Assembly (NCBI GenBank): GCA_026928255.1
Contig: JAIXKJ010000008.1
Span: 535,298-599,297, forward strand
Origin: Anaerolineales bacterium
GTDB lineage: Bacteria > Chloroflexota > Anaerolineae > Anaerolineales > Villigracilaceae
DNA length: 64,000 nucleotides
Direction: 5' to 3'
Positions 50,124-58,663 of this stretch are shown here, in pieces (position 1 is the stretch's first letter; each line of letters starts with the position of its first letter). The notes below the pieces were generated by a model. That model was given only the letters and a program-made list of their open reading frames with translations. It did not search any database and was not told where the DNA came from. A program made the position numbers and the translations under genes.

Positions 50124-50148
50124 GCCGACCATTTGACTCTCTTCGAGA

Positions 50149-50176
50149 GACGACCGCCCAAACGACGGTCGTCTTT
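50149..50176 (+). terminator. trxA terminator
   Basis: GACGACCG pairs with CGGTCGTC, followed by TTTT. Confidence 0.8.
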
Positions 50177-50179
50177 TCG

Positions 50180-50208
50180 TTGACGAGACGCGCCCCTTCT
50201 GGTATCAT
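50180..50208 (+). promoter_or_regulatory. Promoter of infC-rpmI-rplT
   Basis: TTGACG (50180-50185), 17-base spacer, TATCAT (50203-50208). A small AACCAGC/GCTGGGTT hairpin follows in the leader (50221-50241). Confidence 0.7.
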
Positions 50209-50268
50209 TACGCCCGCTAAAAACCAGCCTGCGCTGGGTTTGTTGTTTATTAAGAAGAGGAGAAACAC

Positions 50269-50838
50269 ATAAGCGCCAACGAATTTCGAGTGAATGAAGG
50301 CATCCGCGTTGCGGAAGTGCGCCTAATCGGTCCCGACGGGGGCAACGTCGGCGTCGTCTCTATTAAAGAGGCGCTCCGAATCGCCCGCGAAGCGGACTTA
50401 GATCTTGTCGAGGTCTCGCCCAGCGCCAACCCGCCCGTCTGCCGCGTGATGGATTTTGGAAAATTCATCTACGAGAAGGCAAAGAAAGAACGCGAAGCCA
50501 AGCGATCGCAAACCAAGATCGAGGTGAAGGAAATCCGTCTGCGCCCGAAGACCAACTCGGCGCATCGCGGCTTCAAAGTGGACGACGCGCGCCGCTGGCT
50601 TTTGCAGGGACACAAAGTGCGCGTTACCGTCAAATTTCGCGGGCGCGAGATGGATTACCCTGAAATCGCGCTGGAAGATTTGAAAGAAATCGCCCTCGAC
50701 CTTTCCGACATTGCGGTTGTGGAAGTTCCGCCGCAAATGGAAGGACGCACGATGTTGGTTGTCATGGCGCCCGCTAAGGCTGCGGCGGCGAAAAAGAAAG
50801 AGAAAGCCGAATCCGCCGACGTTAAGAATGAGGCGTAA
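50269..50838 (+). CDS. infC: Translation initiation factor IF-3 (AUA start)
   Basis: Binds the 30S subunit and checks the start codon-fMet-tRNA pairing. The 189-residue protein begins ISANEFRVNEGIRVAEVRLIG when started at ATA 50269, matching the conserved IF-3 N-terminus. AGAGGAGA lies 6 bases upstream, exactly where it should be. The next in-frame candidate, GTG 50290, would cut off conserved residues. Both IF-3 domains and the linker (FGKFIYEKAKKEREAKRSQ) are present. Rare start codons on infC allow IF-3 to repress itself. rpmI and rplT follow. Confidence 0.93.
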   Translation: MSANEFRVNEGIRVAEVRLIGPDGGNVGVVSIKEALRIAREADLDLVEVSPSANPPVCRVMDFGKFIYEKAKKEREAKRSQTKIEVKEIRLRPKTNSAHRGFKVDDARRWLLQGHKVRVTVKFRGREMDYPEIALEDLKEIALDLSDIAVVEVPPQMEGRTMLVVMAPAKAAAAKKKEKAESADVKNEA

Positions 50839-50867
50839 ATCGAGAACGAGCAAGACCCCAAGACGCG

Positions 50868-50910
50868 AAACTCTGCGGGCGTAAAAAAACATCCGCAGTT
50901 TATTTTTTTT
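50868..50910 (+). terminator. Attenuator-like terminator between infC and rpmI
   Basis: AAACTCTGCGG pairs with CCGCAGTTT (one bulged C) and is followed by eight T. It lies inside the operon, so partial termination or ribosomal-protein control is likely. Confidence 0.7.
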
Positions 50911-50927
50911 GAAAGGAGCGATACGCG

Positions 50928-51158
50928 ATGCCACGCAAAGCAAAAACCGGCAAATTTAAGTTGAAAACCCACAAGGCGACTTCCAAACGATTCCGCTTGA
51001 CGGGTTCCGGCGTGTTGGTTCGCACAAAGGGCGGAAAAAGCCATTTGCGCCGCCGCACGTCCGACCGCACGAAGGCTCTCTTGAGCAAGACGATTGTGGT
51101 GCAAGGTCGCAAGTTCATCAAACGCATTAAGCGCTTGGCGCCGAATATGGAAGGCTAA
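50928..51158 (+). CDS. rpmI: 50S ribosomal protein L35
   Basis: A 76-residue, strongly basic protein. It opens MPRKAKTGKFKLKTHKATSKR with the L35 core motif KTHKATSKRFRLTGSG, then HLRRRTSDRTKALLSK. The size is slightly longer than the usual ~65 because of a C-terminal RKFIKRIKRLAPNMEG. GAAAGGAGCG precedes ATG. It follows an intrinsic terminator-like hairpin in the infC operon. Confidence 0.97.
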   Translation: MPRKAKTGKFKLKTHKATSKRFRLTGSGVLVRTKGGKSHLRRRTSDRTKALLSKTIVVQGRKFIKRIKRLAPNMEG

Positions 51159-51180
51159 CCTTCCGGTGATTGTCGAATGA

Positions 51181-51225
51181 GTTGCGGCTTTCGGGTGTTC
51201 GCAACTGCCGCGTCCATAGCGCGGC
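51181..51225 (+). promoter_or_regulatory. Structured rpmI-rplT intergenic RNA
   Basis: Two adjacent hairpins, GTTGCG/CGCAAC and GCCGCG/CGCGGC, lie before the rplT ribosome-binding site. They could form an L20 binding site as in other bacteria; this is inference from position only. Confidence 0.4.
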
Positions 51226-51255
51226 GACGCCCGCGAGTTTGCAGGAGGTTTAGAT

Positions 51256-51597
51256 ATGCGCGTTAAAGGAGGCCCGCAAGGGCATCTACGTCACAAGAAA
51301 GTTTTGAAATTTACAAAAGGGCAGCGCGGAAGCAAACATCTTTTGTTCCGCCGCGCCAACGAGGCGATGCTGAAAAGCCTGTGGTACGCCACGCGCGATC
51401 GCCGCGTCCGCAAGCGCGATTTACGCAAGTTGTGGATTGCCCGCATCAACGCCGCGGCGCGTTTGAACGGCACGACGTACAGCCGTTTGGTGGCGTCGCT
51501 GCGAAAGGCGAAGATTGAGATCAATCGCAAAATGCTCGCCGACATTGCGGTGAGAAATCCGCAAGCCTTTGCCGCCGTTGTGGCGCAAGCGAAGTAA
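51256..51597 (+). CDS. rplT: 50S ribosomal protein L20
   Basis: A 113-residue basic protein, an early 23S rRNA-binding assembly factor. [42 protein letters not shown] and [16 protein letters not shown] are typical L20 blocks. GCAGGAGG lies before ATG 51256. The last gene of the infC operon, followed by a terminator. L20 often represses its own operon through the leader RNA. Confidence 0.97.
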   Translation: MRVKGGPQGHLRHKKVLKFTKGQRGSKHLLFRRANEAMLKSLWYATRDRRVRKRDLRKLWIARINAAARLNGTTYSRLVASLRKAKIEINRKMLADIAVRNPQAFAAVVAQAK

Positions 51598-51603
51598 ATT
51601 TGA

Positions 51604-51633
51604 GAGGCGACCGAAGAGGTCGTCTCTTTTTTT
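51604..51633 (+). terminator. infC-rpmI-rplT operon terminator
   Basis: GAGGCGACC pairs with GGTCGTCTC across 5 bases and is followed by a run of seven or more T. Confidence 0.9.
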
Positions 51634-51690
51634 AGGGGTACAATGGACGCATGAATTCGGTAGTTGTTTATTTTTATAATTCATCCTTTT

Positions 51691-52473
51691 ATGATTCTCT
51701 CGCGTCAAAATTCAAAAATTAAATTCGTTCGCGCTTTGTTAGGACGCGCCAAAGAGCGCCGCGAGGCGGGCGCGTTCGTCGTGGAAGGCGTGCGTCTGGC
51801 GGAAGAGGCGGCGAAAGCCGATTGGAAATTTCGCTTTGTCTTGCACGACGAGACGTTAAGCGAACGCGGGAAAGCGTTGGTTGAGAGGTTAAGGTCAAAA
51901 GGCGCGGACGCGGAGGAAGTCTCTGTCGAGGTGATGAAATCCGTCAGCGAGACGGAAGCGCCGCAGGGCATTCTCGCCGTTGTGGATTTTGCTAATTTGC
52001 CGATTCCAAAGCAGCCCGATTTGATTCTCATTCCTGACCAAATCCGCGACCCTGGCAACTTGGGAACGCTGCTTCGTTCGGCGGCGGCGGCGGGAGTTAA
52101 GGCGGCGCTGATTCCGCCCGAAACGGCGGACGCATTTTCGCCGAAAGTTTTGCGCGCGGGAATGGGCGCGCATTTTCGTTTGCCCGTCCGCGAGACGAGT
52201 TGGAAAGAGATTCGTCAAATTGCGGAATTAAACAGCCTGCAAGTTTTAATCGCGGATATGGACGGCGCGTCTTGTTGGCAAAGCGACTTGACCCAGCCGA
52301 CGGCGCTCATCGTCGGCGGCGAAGCGGGCGGCGCGAGCGAGTCTGCGCGGGGGTTGGCGGATGGGAAAATCAGCATCCCCATGGCCGACGAAACCGAATC
52401 GCTCAACGCGGGAGCGGCGGGGTCTATACTTATGTTTGAGGCGTTGAGACAGAGGACGGAAGACGAAGGATGA
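51691..52473 (+). CDS. TrmH/SpoU-family RNA 2'-O-methyltransferase
   Basis: A 260-residue SPOUT methylase acting on rRNA or tRNA ribose. An N-terminal substrate-binding domain (SRQNSKIKFVRALLGRAKER) comes first. Then come the three SpoU motifs: IPDQIRDPGNLGTLLRSA, LIVGGEAGGASESARG, and ISIPMADETESLNAGAAGSI with the Ser/Asn-rich SAM knot. ATG 51691 is chosen; upstream codons are AT-rich and lack homology. No clear Shine-Dalgarno; TACAAT at 51639 may be a -10. Target nucleotide not predictable. It overlaps the DUF711 gene by ATGA. Confidence 0.9.
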   Translation: MILSRQNSKIKFVRALLGRAKERREAGAFVVEGVRLAEEAAKADWKFRFVLHDETLSERGKALVERLRSKGADAEEVSVEVMKSVSETEAPQGILAVVDFANLPIPKQPDLILIPDQIRDPGNLGTLLRSAAAAGVKAALIPPETADAFSPKVLRAGMGAHFRLPVRETSWKEIRQIAELNSLQVLIADMDGASCWQSDLTQPTALIVGGEAGGASESARGLADGKISIPMADETESLNAGAAGSILMFEALRQRTEDEG

Positions 52474-53693
52474 AAATTCGTTCCATCACTTATTTCTGCA
52501 ACCCAAAATTTCCGCTGGATGAAAAAGTTTTGCGCGAGGCGGGGAATTTTTTAGCGCGCGCGAAATCCGCTTATGAAGCCGATGGCTGCGAAGTGCAAAC
52601 CGTCCGCGTGGCGACGACTTCGTTCGCTCAAATTTTAGGCGAGAAGCAAATTGACCAAACGCCAAAATATGCCGAACAATTAATTAACGCGTTGAAAGAA
52701 ATCGGCGTGAATTACGCGGCGTTGGGGCCGGCGCTTCCGCAAATTCCGCGCAGTTATGAAATCATTCCCGAAGCGATTTCCGTCAGCAAGGACGTTTTCT
52801 TCGGTGGCGTGATGGCGGATTCGCAAACGATGTACATGAAACAAATCAAAGCCTGCGCGGAGGTCATCGTTAAATCCGCGCCGCTTGAAGCGAACGGATT
52901 CGCCAATCTGCAATTTGCGGCGTTGGCGAACGTCGGCGCAGGCGCGCCGTTTTTTCCCGCCGCTTATCACGACGCGAGTCAACCCGCTTTTGCCGTCGCA
53001 ACCGAAGCGGCAGATTTGGCGGTCAATGCGTTTGAAGGGCAAAAGACGATGGAGGAAGGACGAAGGACGCTGGTCGCCGACATTGAAAAACACGGTCAAG
53101 CGTTGGCGCGGATTGCGAAAGACGAACTCGCGCAAATTCGTTTTCTCGGCGCGGATTTCTCGCTCGCGCCCTTCCCCGACGACGCGCATTCGCTGGGAAA
53201 CGCCGTCGAGCAGATGGGCGCGGCGAAAATTGGCTTGCACGGTTCGCTCGCCGCCGCCGCGCTTCTCGCCGAAGCAATCGAACGCGCCAATTTTCCGCGC
53301 GTCGGTTTTAGCGGATTTATGCAACCGATTTTGGAAGATTCAATTTTGGCAAAACGCGCCGCCGAAGGGACGCTGACCGTCAAAGACGCGCTGCTGTACT
53401 CCGCCGTCTGCGGCACAGGTTTGGACACGATTCCGCTGGCGGGCGACGTCCGCGCCGACGAACTCGCGCCGCTGTTGCTGGACGTCTGCGCGTTGGCGCT
53501 GCGTTTGAACAAACCGCTCACGGCGCGGCTGATGCCCGTGCCCGGCAAAAAGGTCGGCGACGCGACGAATTTTGATTTCGCCTTTTTTGCCAACAGCAAA
53601 GTCATGGCGTTAGACAGCGAGCCGTTGAAAAATTCTCTCGCGGACGACGCGCCCGTTTCGCTCCGCGCGCGCGGCGGCGCGGATATTTTTTAA
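52470..53693 (+). CDS. DUF711 family protein
   Basis: A 407-residue protein of the DUF711/UPF0210 group, related to glycyl-radical-independent PFL-like folds. The start RSITYFCNPKFPLDEKVLREAGNFL and the middle segments GFANLQFAALANVGAGAPFFPAAYH, FLGADFSLAPFPDD and SAVCGTGLDTIPLAGDV (cited as blocks) are family-like. Biochemical function is unknown in general. Translation is coupled to the RNA methylase gene. The protein is cytoplasmic with no membrane segment. Confidence 0.87.
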   Translation: MKIRSITYFCNPKFPLDEKVLREAGNFLARAKSAYEADGCEVQTVRVATTSFAQILGEKQIDQTPKYAEQLINALKEIGVNYAALGPALPQIPRSYEIIPEAISVSKDVFFGGVMADSQTMYMKQIKACAEVIVKSAPLEANGFANLQFAALANVGAGAPFFPAAYHDASQPAFAVATEAADLAVNAFEGQKTMEEGRRTLVADIEKHGQALARIAKDELAQIRFLGADFSLAPFPDDAHSLGNAVEQMGAAKIGLHGSLAAAALLAEAIERANFPRVGFSGFMQPILEDSILAKRAAEGTLTVKDALLYSAVCGTGLDTIPLAGDVRADELAPLLLDVCALALRLNKPLTARLMPVPGKKVGDATNFDFAFFANSKVMALDSEPLKNSLADDAPVSLRARGGADIF

Positions 53694-53769
53694 GGAAGCC
53701 AATCACGCGAGTCGGTGTTATAACTAGCGGCGCAAGTCTCGACATCAAATCAACTTAGAGGAGGCGTTA

Positions 53770-54687
53770 GTGGACCTAACGAAGCACGCTTTTTTTGAGG
53801 GAAAAATCATCCCATTGGGCGAAGCGAACATCAACATCGCCACACACGGATTTTTATACGGCACCGCCGTCTTTGGCGGCGTGCGCGGTTATTGGAACGA
53901 AGAGAAGAAACGTCTCTTCGTTTTTCGTCCCTACGACCATTTTTATCGTTTGATTAATTCGGGGCGCATGTTGGCGATGAACATTCCGCAAGACGAAAAC
54001 GCGCTGACTCAACTGCTGCTCGATTTGTTGCGAATTGACGGCTGGCAACAGGACGTTTACATCCGCCCGACGATTTACAAAGCGGATTTAGGAATCGGCG
54101 TGCGTTTGCACAATTTGAAAGACGAACTTAATATGTTCGTCATCGCCTACGAACCGTACGTCAAAAACGACGCGAACGCGCATGTAACCGTCTCTTCGTG
54201 GCGGCGCATTGACGACAACGTCATCCCTGCGCGCGGAAAGGTGGCGGGCGCCTACGCCAACTCCGCGTTGATTAAGACCGACGCCAACCGCGCAGGCTTC
54301 GACGAAGCCATTGTGTTGGACAACAACGGGCACGTCTCCGAAGGCTCGGCGATGAATATCTTTATGATGCGAAACGGGCAGTTGGTCACGCCGCCAATTA
54401 CGGACAACATCCTCGAAGGAATCACGCGCCGCTCGATTATGGAAATTGCCCGCCGCGAGTTGAATTTAGAAGTCGTCGAGCGAACGATTGACCGCACCGA
54501 ACTTTTCCTCGCCGACGAAGTGTTTATGACCGGCACCGCCGCGCAAGTCGTCGCCGTTACGCGAGTGGACTATCGCAACGTCGGCGGCGGCGAAATGGGC
54601 GAAGTTACTTCCAAATTGCGGACTCTCTTCGACGACATTGTGCGGGCGAAAAATCCCGCTTATTCGGATTGGAACGTAGGGGTATAG
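53770..54687 (+). CDS. ilvE: Branched-chain amino acid aminotransferase
   Basis: PLP enzyme for the last step of Leu/Ile/Val synthesis, or the first of their breakdown. At 305 residues it is a class IV fold. ATHGFLYGTAVFGGVRGYW is the N-terminal signature, the PLP lysine is in AYANSALIKTDANRAGFDEAI, and the C-terminal FMTGTAAQVVAVTRVD block closes the cofactor site. GAGGAGG lies 5 bases before GTG 53770. It converges with a hypothetical gene across a shared terminator. Confidence 0.94.
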   Translation: MDLTKHAFFEGKIIPLGEANINIATHGFLYGTAVFGGVRGYWNEEKKRLFVFRPYDHFYRLINSGRMLAMNIPQDENALTQLLLDLLRIDGWQQDVYIRPTIYKADLGIGVRLHNLKDELNMFVIAYEPYVKNDANAHVTVSSWRRIDDNVIPARGKVAGAYANSALIKTDANRAGFDEAIVLDNNGHVSEGSAMNIFMMRNGQLVTPPITDNILEGITRRSIMEIARRELNLEVVERTIDRTELFLADEVFMTGTAAQVVAVTRVDYRNVGGGEMGEVTSKLRTLFDDIVRAKNPAYSDWNVGV

Positions 54688-54704
54688 GTTAGGAAGCGGA
54701 GAAC

Positions 54705-54745
54705 AGAGAATAGACGAACGGATTGCTCGTCTATTCTCTATTTTT
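54705..54745. terminator. Bidirectional terminator after ilvE
   Basis: AGAGAATAGACGA pairs perfectly with TCGTCTATTCTCT across a 9-base loop, then ATTTTTATTT. Confidence 0.9.
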
Positions 54746-55505
54746 ATTTCGCGTTTTCTTTGAACTTAACTAAAATCAAATTTTTTCCGCAGTCGGCGTA
54801 GGTGTTGATGGGGATGGCGTCTGAAAGCGGAATCGCCGATTGATCGAGAATCTGAATCGTCAGCAGGTTGTTGGAATTTTGCGGCGTCGTCCCTAAGAAA
54901 AACTCAAAGCCCGATTTGCCGTAAGCGGGCGCAATGCCGCTGACGGTTAATTCGCTTTTGGTTTTGCTGTCGTAATAACCGACTAAGCGAACGGTAACGC
55001 CGATCATGTCTGCGCCTTTGGCGTTGAGAATCGTCCCCGCGACGCCTTGCCAATTGCAAGCCGCTTCGGGGTGGATGATGGAACTGTCAATGTAAGTAAC
55101 CGTTCCAGAGAAGGGCGCTTTGGGCGTGGCGGTCGGCGTGGGCGGAATCGGCGTGACGGAAGGCGTGATGAGCGAGACGACGGTCGGCGAGGCTTCCAGC
55201 GTAAACGTCGGCATGGGGGTGGGGAAAGGCGTTTCCGTCGGTCCGAGCGGCGTGGGCGTCCAGGTGGCGGGCGGTTGAATCTGCGTAATGGTCGCCGTCG
55301 GCGGAAGGTCGCGTATGGGGTTGAGCGGGTTGAACGGCGCGGTAGGCGAAGAGAAAACGGCGAGGGCGTAAATTGCGACGCCGACGATCGCCAGAATTAC
55401 GAGGATGCTTAACATATCCCACACGTCGAGATGAAAAGAAGACAAAGACGGTTTTTTGGACGAGGGGGAGTAATCGTCGTCGTAATCGTAGTCATATTTG
55501 CTCAT
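54744..55505 (-). CDS. Single-pass membrane protein with Pro/Thr linker
   Basis: A 253-residue protein. The acidic/tyrosine-rich cytoplasmic start (SKYDYDYDDDYSPS) is followed by one membrane helix (about 32-53). A long Thr/Pro-rich linker with PTPTATP-like runs extends to ~130. An exported C-terminal domain with two cysteines (AACNWQGVAGTIL, TYADCGKNLILVKF) follows, probably disulfide-bonded. That domain looks like a small beta sandwich (CarboxypepD-reg/FxLYD style); no firm family. Upstream is a secreted foldase gene on the same strand. Confidence 0.75.
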   Translation of the reverse strand: MSKYDYDYDDDYSPSSKKPSLSSFHLDVWDMLSILVILAIVGVAIYALAVFSSPTAPFNPLNPIRDLPPTATITQIQPPATWTPTPLGPTETPFPTPMPTFTLEASPTVVSLITPSVTPIPPTPTATPKAPFSGTVTYIDSSIIHPEAACNWQGVAGTILNAKGADMIGVTVRLVGYYDSKTKSELTVSGIAPAYGKSGFEFFLGTTPQNSNNLLTIQILDQSAIPLSDAIPINTYADCGKNLILVKFKENAK

Positions 55506-55523
55506 AAAATCGCTCCAAATGCG

Positions 55524-56408
55524 CTAAGGCGCGAGAATAACAATGTCGCCATTTTGGCGTTGTTCCGTAATCCAATTTTGCAAAGCGCGTTCTTGCATTA
55601 ATAAAAGCGCGTCGGGCGAAAGCGGATGTTCGCCGCGCTCGACGGCTTTGAAGATGTGAAAGCCCGCGTCGGTGCGAATGACGGCGCTCGTTTCGCCGAC
55701 GTTTAGCGCGAAGGCGGCTTCGTCGGCTTTGGGGTCGAGCAGATAGCCTTGCGGAATCCAGCCCAATTCGCCGCCGGTCAGCGGGTCGTAACGCGCCGCG
55801 AGTTTGTCGAAGTCGGCTCCCGCTTGCAATTCGGCTAAGGCGCTTTGCGCGTCCGCTTCATTGTAAGTCAAGATTTGACGCAGGTGAATCTGTTCCGTTG
55901 ATGTCGGCGTGTCGGCGGCGATTTTGTCGCGCATTCGCGCAGACTCTATCGAGCGCTTCAATGCGGCGCGGAAGGTTTCTTCGTCGTACCCATGCGCGGA
56001 CTGCCACTGACGGAGCGCGTCCGCGCCGCCGAGTTGATTCGCCAGCGCGTTTATGCGCGTTTGCAAATCTGCGTCGTCGGCTTCTAGGCTCGCTTTTCGC
56101 GCCGCTTGGCTGAGCAAAATTTGCGCGACGAGGTCGTCGAGGACGACGGTTTTCGCGTCGTTGGCGGAACGTCCCAGCGCGGTTTGGGCGGCGCGATAGC
56201 GCTCGACTTCCGCTTCAAATTCGGCGATGGAAAGGTACTCTCCGTTGACGATGGCAATCGAAGGCGGGGGCGTGGCAGTCGGCGGAATCGGCGTGGCGGA
56301 AGGCGTCGTTGGCGCGGGCGTTTCCGTCGCGGAAGGCTGCGCCGCGCCGCAGGCGGTCAACGTCAAAGCGAAGAAGAGCGCAATCAATAATATTCGGTTG
56401 GACGACAT
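55524..56408 (-). CDS. SurA/PrsA-like lipoprotein foldase (PpiC-type)
   Basis: A 294-residue lipoprotein. The signal ends LTLTACGAAQ; a Thr/Pro linker to about 50 follows, then a SurA-N-like helical region (NGEYLSIAEFEAEVERY, EIL-type helices to ~165). A parvulin domain comes next (IHLRQILTYNEADAQSALAELQAGADFDKLAARY, GGELGWIPQGYL, ETSAVIRTDAGFHIFKAVE, cited as separate motifs). It should help exported proteins fold outside the membrane. ATG 56408 lies 7 bases after a TATAAT box, implying a leaderless mRNA. Confidence 0.87.
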   Translation of the reverse strand: MSSNRILLIALFFALTLTACGAAQPSATETPAPTTPSATPIPPTATPPPSIAIVNGEYLSIAEFEAEVERYRAAQTALGRSANDAKTVVLDDLVAQILLSQAARKASLEADDADLQTRINALANQLGGADALRQWQSAHGYDEETFRAALKRSIESARMRDKIAADTPTSTEQIHLRQILTYNEADAQSALAELQAGADFDKLAARYDPLTGGELGWIPQGYLLDPKADEAAFALNVGETSAVIRTDAGFHIFKAVERGEHPLSPDALLLMQERALQNWITEQRQNGDIVILAP

Positions 56409-56415
56409 TGGCAAG

Positions 56416-56421
56416 ATTATA
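56416..56421 (-). promoter_or_regulatory. -10 box of a probable leaderless foldase mRNA
   Basis: TATAAT on the minus strand, 7 bases before ATG 56408. Confidence 0.55.
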
Positions 56422-56440
56422 CCCGTTTGGGAATAAAAAA

Positions 56441-56472
56441 ATGCAGGGACGACGGCTGCCGTCCCTGCATTT
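56441..56472. terminator. groEL terminator
   Basis: ATGCAGGGACG pairs with CGTCCCTGCAT across an 8-base loop, flanked by A and T runs. It lies between groEL and the foldase gene's promoter region. Confidence 0.85.
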
Positions 56473-56486
56473 TCGATAAGCGGATT

Positions 56487-58142
56487 TTAGTAATCCATGC
56501 CCATGCCGCCCGGAGGCATGGCGGGAGCCTTGTCTTTTTCGGGCAGGTCGGTGATGAGCACGTCGGTGGTGAGGATCATCGCGGCAATGGAGGCGGCGTT
56601 TTCGAGCGCGCCGCGCACGACTTTGACGGGGTCAATCACGCCCGCTTTGATCATGTCCACGTATTCGTCGGTGAGGACGTTGTAGCCGATGTTGACGTTT
56701 TTCTTCTCGGCGGCGGTGCGGCGCACGGTGTCAATGATGACCGAGCCGTCTTGGCCGGCGTTGGCGGCGAGTTTGCGAATCGGGGCTTCGAGCGCTTTCT
56801 TGACGATGTTGATGCCGACTTTGACTTCTTCGGCTTCGTCGTCTTGCGCCTTCGCTAATTTGTCCAACTTGGCGGAAGCGTTGATGAGGGAAATTTCGCC
56901 GCCCGGCACGATGCCTTCTTCGACGGCGGCGCGCGCGGCGGAGAGGGCGTCTTCGACGCGGTGTTTCTTTTCCTTCATTTCAGTTTCGGTCGCCGCGCCG
57001 ACGCGGATGATGGCGACGCCGCCGCTCAACTTGGCAAGGCGTTCTTGCAGTTTTTCTTTGTCGTAATCGCTGGTGGATTTGTCAATCTCGATGCGGATTT
57101 CTTTGGTGCGCGCTTCAATGCCCGACTTTTTGCCTTTGCCGCCGACGATGGTGGTGTTTTCTTTGTCGGAGACGATGCGGTCGGCGCGTCCTAAATCTTG
57201 GACGGTGGCGCTTTCCAATTTGCGTCCCATTTCTTCGGAGATGACTTCTCCGCCGGTGAGGACGGCGATGTCTTGCAGCATGGCTTTGCGGCGGTCGCCG
57301 AAGCCGGGGGCTTTGACGGCGAGCACGTTAATCATGCCGCGAATTTTGTTGAGGATGAGGGTGGCGAGCGCTTCGCCGTCCACGTCTTCGGCGATGATGA
57401 CCAATTCGCGCTTGCCGACTTGGACGAGTTTTTCCAACAGCGGGACGATGTCTTGCGCGGCGGAGATTTTCTTATCGTAAATCAAAACGTAAGCGTCGCT
57501 GATTTGGGCTTCCATCTGTTCGGCGTTGGTGATGAAGTACGGCGAGAGGTAGCCGCGGTCAAATTGCATGCCTTCGACGAATTCGGTTTCAAACTGCATC
57601 GTCTTGGACTCTTCGACGGTAATCACGCCGTCTTTGCCGACTTTGTCCATCACGTCCGCAATCAGTTGACCGATTTCGGCGTCTGCGGCGGAGTTGGTGG
57701 CGACGGAGGCAATTTCTTCTTTGGTGTCAATCTTGGTGGAGTTCTTTTTCAACTCGGCGACGATGGTTTCGGTGGCGAGTTCGATTCCGCGTTTGAGGAG
57801 CATCGGGTTGTAGCCCGCTTCGAGCGCCTTTAAGCCTTCGTTGACGATGGCGTGGGCGAGGACGGTCGAGGTGGTCGTGCCGTCGCCCGCGATGTCGTTG
57901 GTTTTTGAGGCGGCTTCCTTCAAAAGTTGCGCGCCCATGTTCTCAAACGGGTCTTCGAGTTCGATTTCTTTGGCGACGGAAACGCCGTCATGGGTGATGG
58001 TGGGCGAGCCGAATTTGCGGTCAATCGCCACATTGCGTCCCTTCGGTCCGAGCGTGGCGGAAACCGCGTTGGCAACGACGTTCATGCCGTTGCGTAACTT
58101 GCGGCGCGCCTCTTCGGAAAATACTAATTGTTTTGCTGCCAT
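56487..58142 (-). CDS. groL: 60 kDa chaperonin GroEL
   Basis: ATP-driven folding chamber. The 551-residue sequence is canonical: [37 protein letters not shown] with the catalytic Asp region, [10 protein letters not shown], and the GGMGMDY-type flexible tail seen in many GroELs. It is downstream of groES by 52 bases, with AAGGAAGTG before ATG. Regulated with groES by the CIRCE operator upstream. Confidence 0.98.
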   Translation of the reverse strand: MAAKQLVFSEEARRKLRNGMNVVANAVSATLGPKGRNVAIDRKFGSPTITHDGVSVAKEIELEDPFENMGAQLLKEAASKTNDIAGDGTTTSTVLAHAIVNEGLKALEAGYNPMLLKRGIELATETIVAELKKNSTKIDTKEEIASVATNSAADAEIGQLIADVMDKVGKDGVITVEESKTMQFETEFVEGMQFDRGYLSPYFITNAEQMEAQISDAYVLIYDKKISAAQDIVPLLEKLVQVGKRELVIIAEDVDGEALATLILNKIRGMINVLAVKAPGFGDRRKAMLQDIAVLTGGEVISEEMGRKLESATVQDLGRADRIVSDKENTTIVGGKGKKSGIEARTKEIRIEIDKSTSDYDKEKLQERLAKLSGGVAIIRVGAATETEMKEKKHRVEDALSAARAAVEEGIVPGGEISLINASAKLDKLAKAQDDEAEEVKVGINIVKKALEAPIRKLAANAGQDGSVIIDTVRRTAAEKKNVNIGYNVLTDEYVDMIKAGVIDPVKVVRGALENAASIAAMILTTDVLITDLPEKDKAPAMPPGGMGMDY

Positions 58143-58194
58143 AATTTCACTTCCTTTTTCGGGGTGTTATTTTTTGTTTGATAAAGAAAAAGAG

Positions 58195-58491
58195 TTAGCC
58201 GACGATGCCGAGAATGTCGTTTTCGCGCAAAATGAGCAATTTCTTGCCGCTCATTTTGACTTCGGTGCCGGAATATTTGGCGAACAAAACGATGTCGCCC
58301 ACGTTCACGTCCATTTCGACGCGCTCGCCTTTATCGTTGCGGTCGCCCGCGCCTACCGCCAACACTTTGCCCTGCTGAGGTTTTTCCTTCGCCGTTTCGG
58401 GGAGGATGATGCCGCTCGCGGTGGTTTCCTCTTGTTCAACGGGCTCGATCAGCGCGCGGCTGCCGAGGGGTTTGAACGAAATCTTTGCCAT
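58195..58491 (-). CDS. groS: 10 kDa co-chaperonin GroES
   Basis: Seven-fold cap of GroEL. The 98-residue sequence has [17 protein letters not shown] with the mobile loop [18 protein letters not shown] that contacts GroEL, and the roof segment [32 protein letters not shown] precedes ATG 58491. The gene is first in groES-groEL, behind a sigma-70-type promoter and a CIRCE repeat. Confidence 0.98.
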   Translation of the reverse strand: MAKISFKPLGSRALIEPVEQEETTASGIILPETAKEKPQQGKVLAVGAGDRNDKGERVEMDVNVGDIVLFAKYSGTEVKMSGKKLLILRENDILGIVG

Positions 58492-58529
58492 TTTTGATCT
58501 CCTGTACGATTTTAGTTGTTATCATCAAT

Positions 58530-58556
58530 TTAGCGCTCAACCTTCATGAGCACTAA
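58530..58556 (-). promoter_or_regulatory. CIRCE operator of groES-groEL
   Basis: Forward strand TTAGCGCTC, 9 bases, GAGCACTAA; the consensus is TTAGCACTC-N9-GAGTGCTAA. It lies at the expected transcription start, so HrcA repression relieved by heat is expected. Confidence 0.88.
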
Positions 58557-58563
58557 TAACCGT

Positions 58564-58592
58564 ATCTTACACAGTTAAAAAGGCAAAGTCAA
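58564..58592 (-). promoter_or_regulatory. groES-groEL promoter
   Basis: On the minus strand TTGACT (58592-58587), 17-base spacer, TAAGAT (58569-58564). The start point falls at the edge of the CIRCE repeat. Confidence 0.8.
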
Positions 58593-58663
58593 GGGACTTT
58601 ATTAATATTCTTATATTTTTCTGACGATGTTTTCGCCCCTCTTTTTTGAAATGTCGTATTCGC

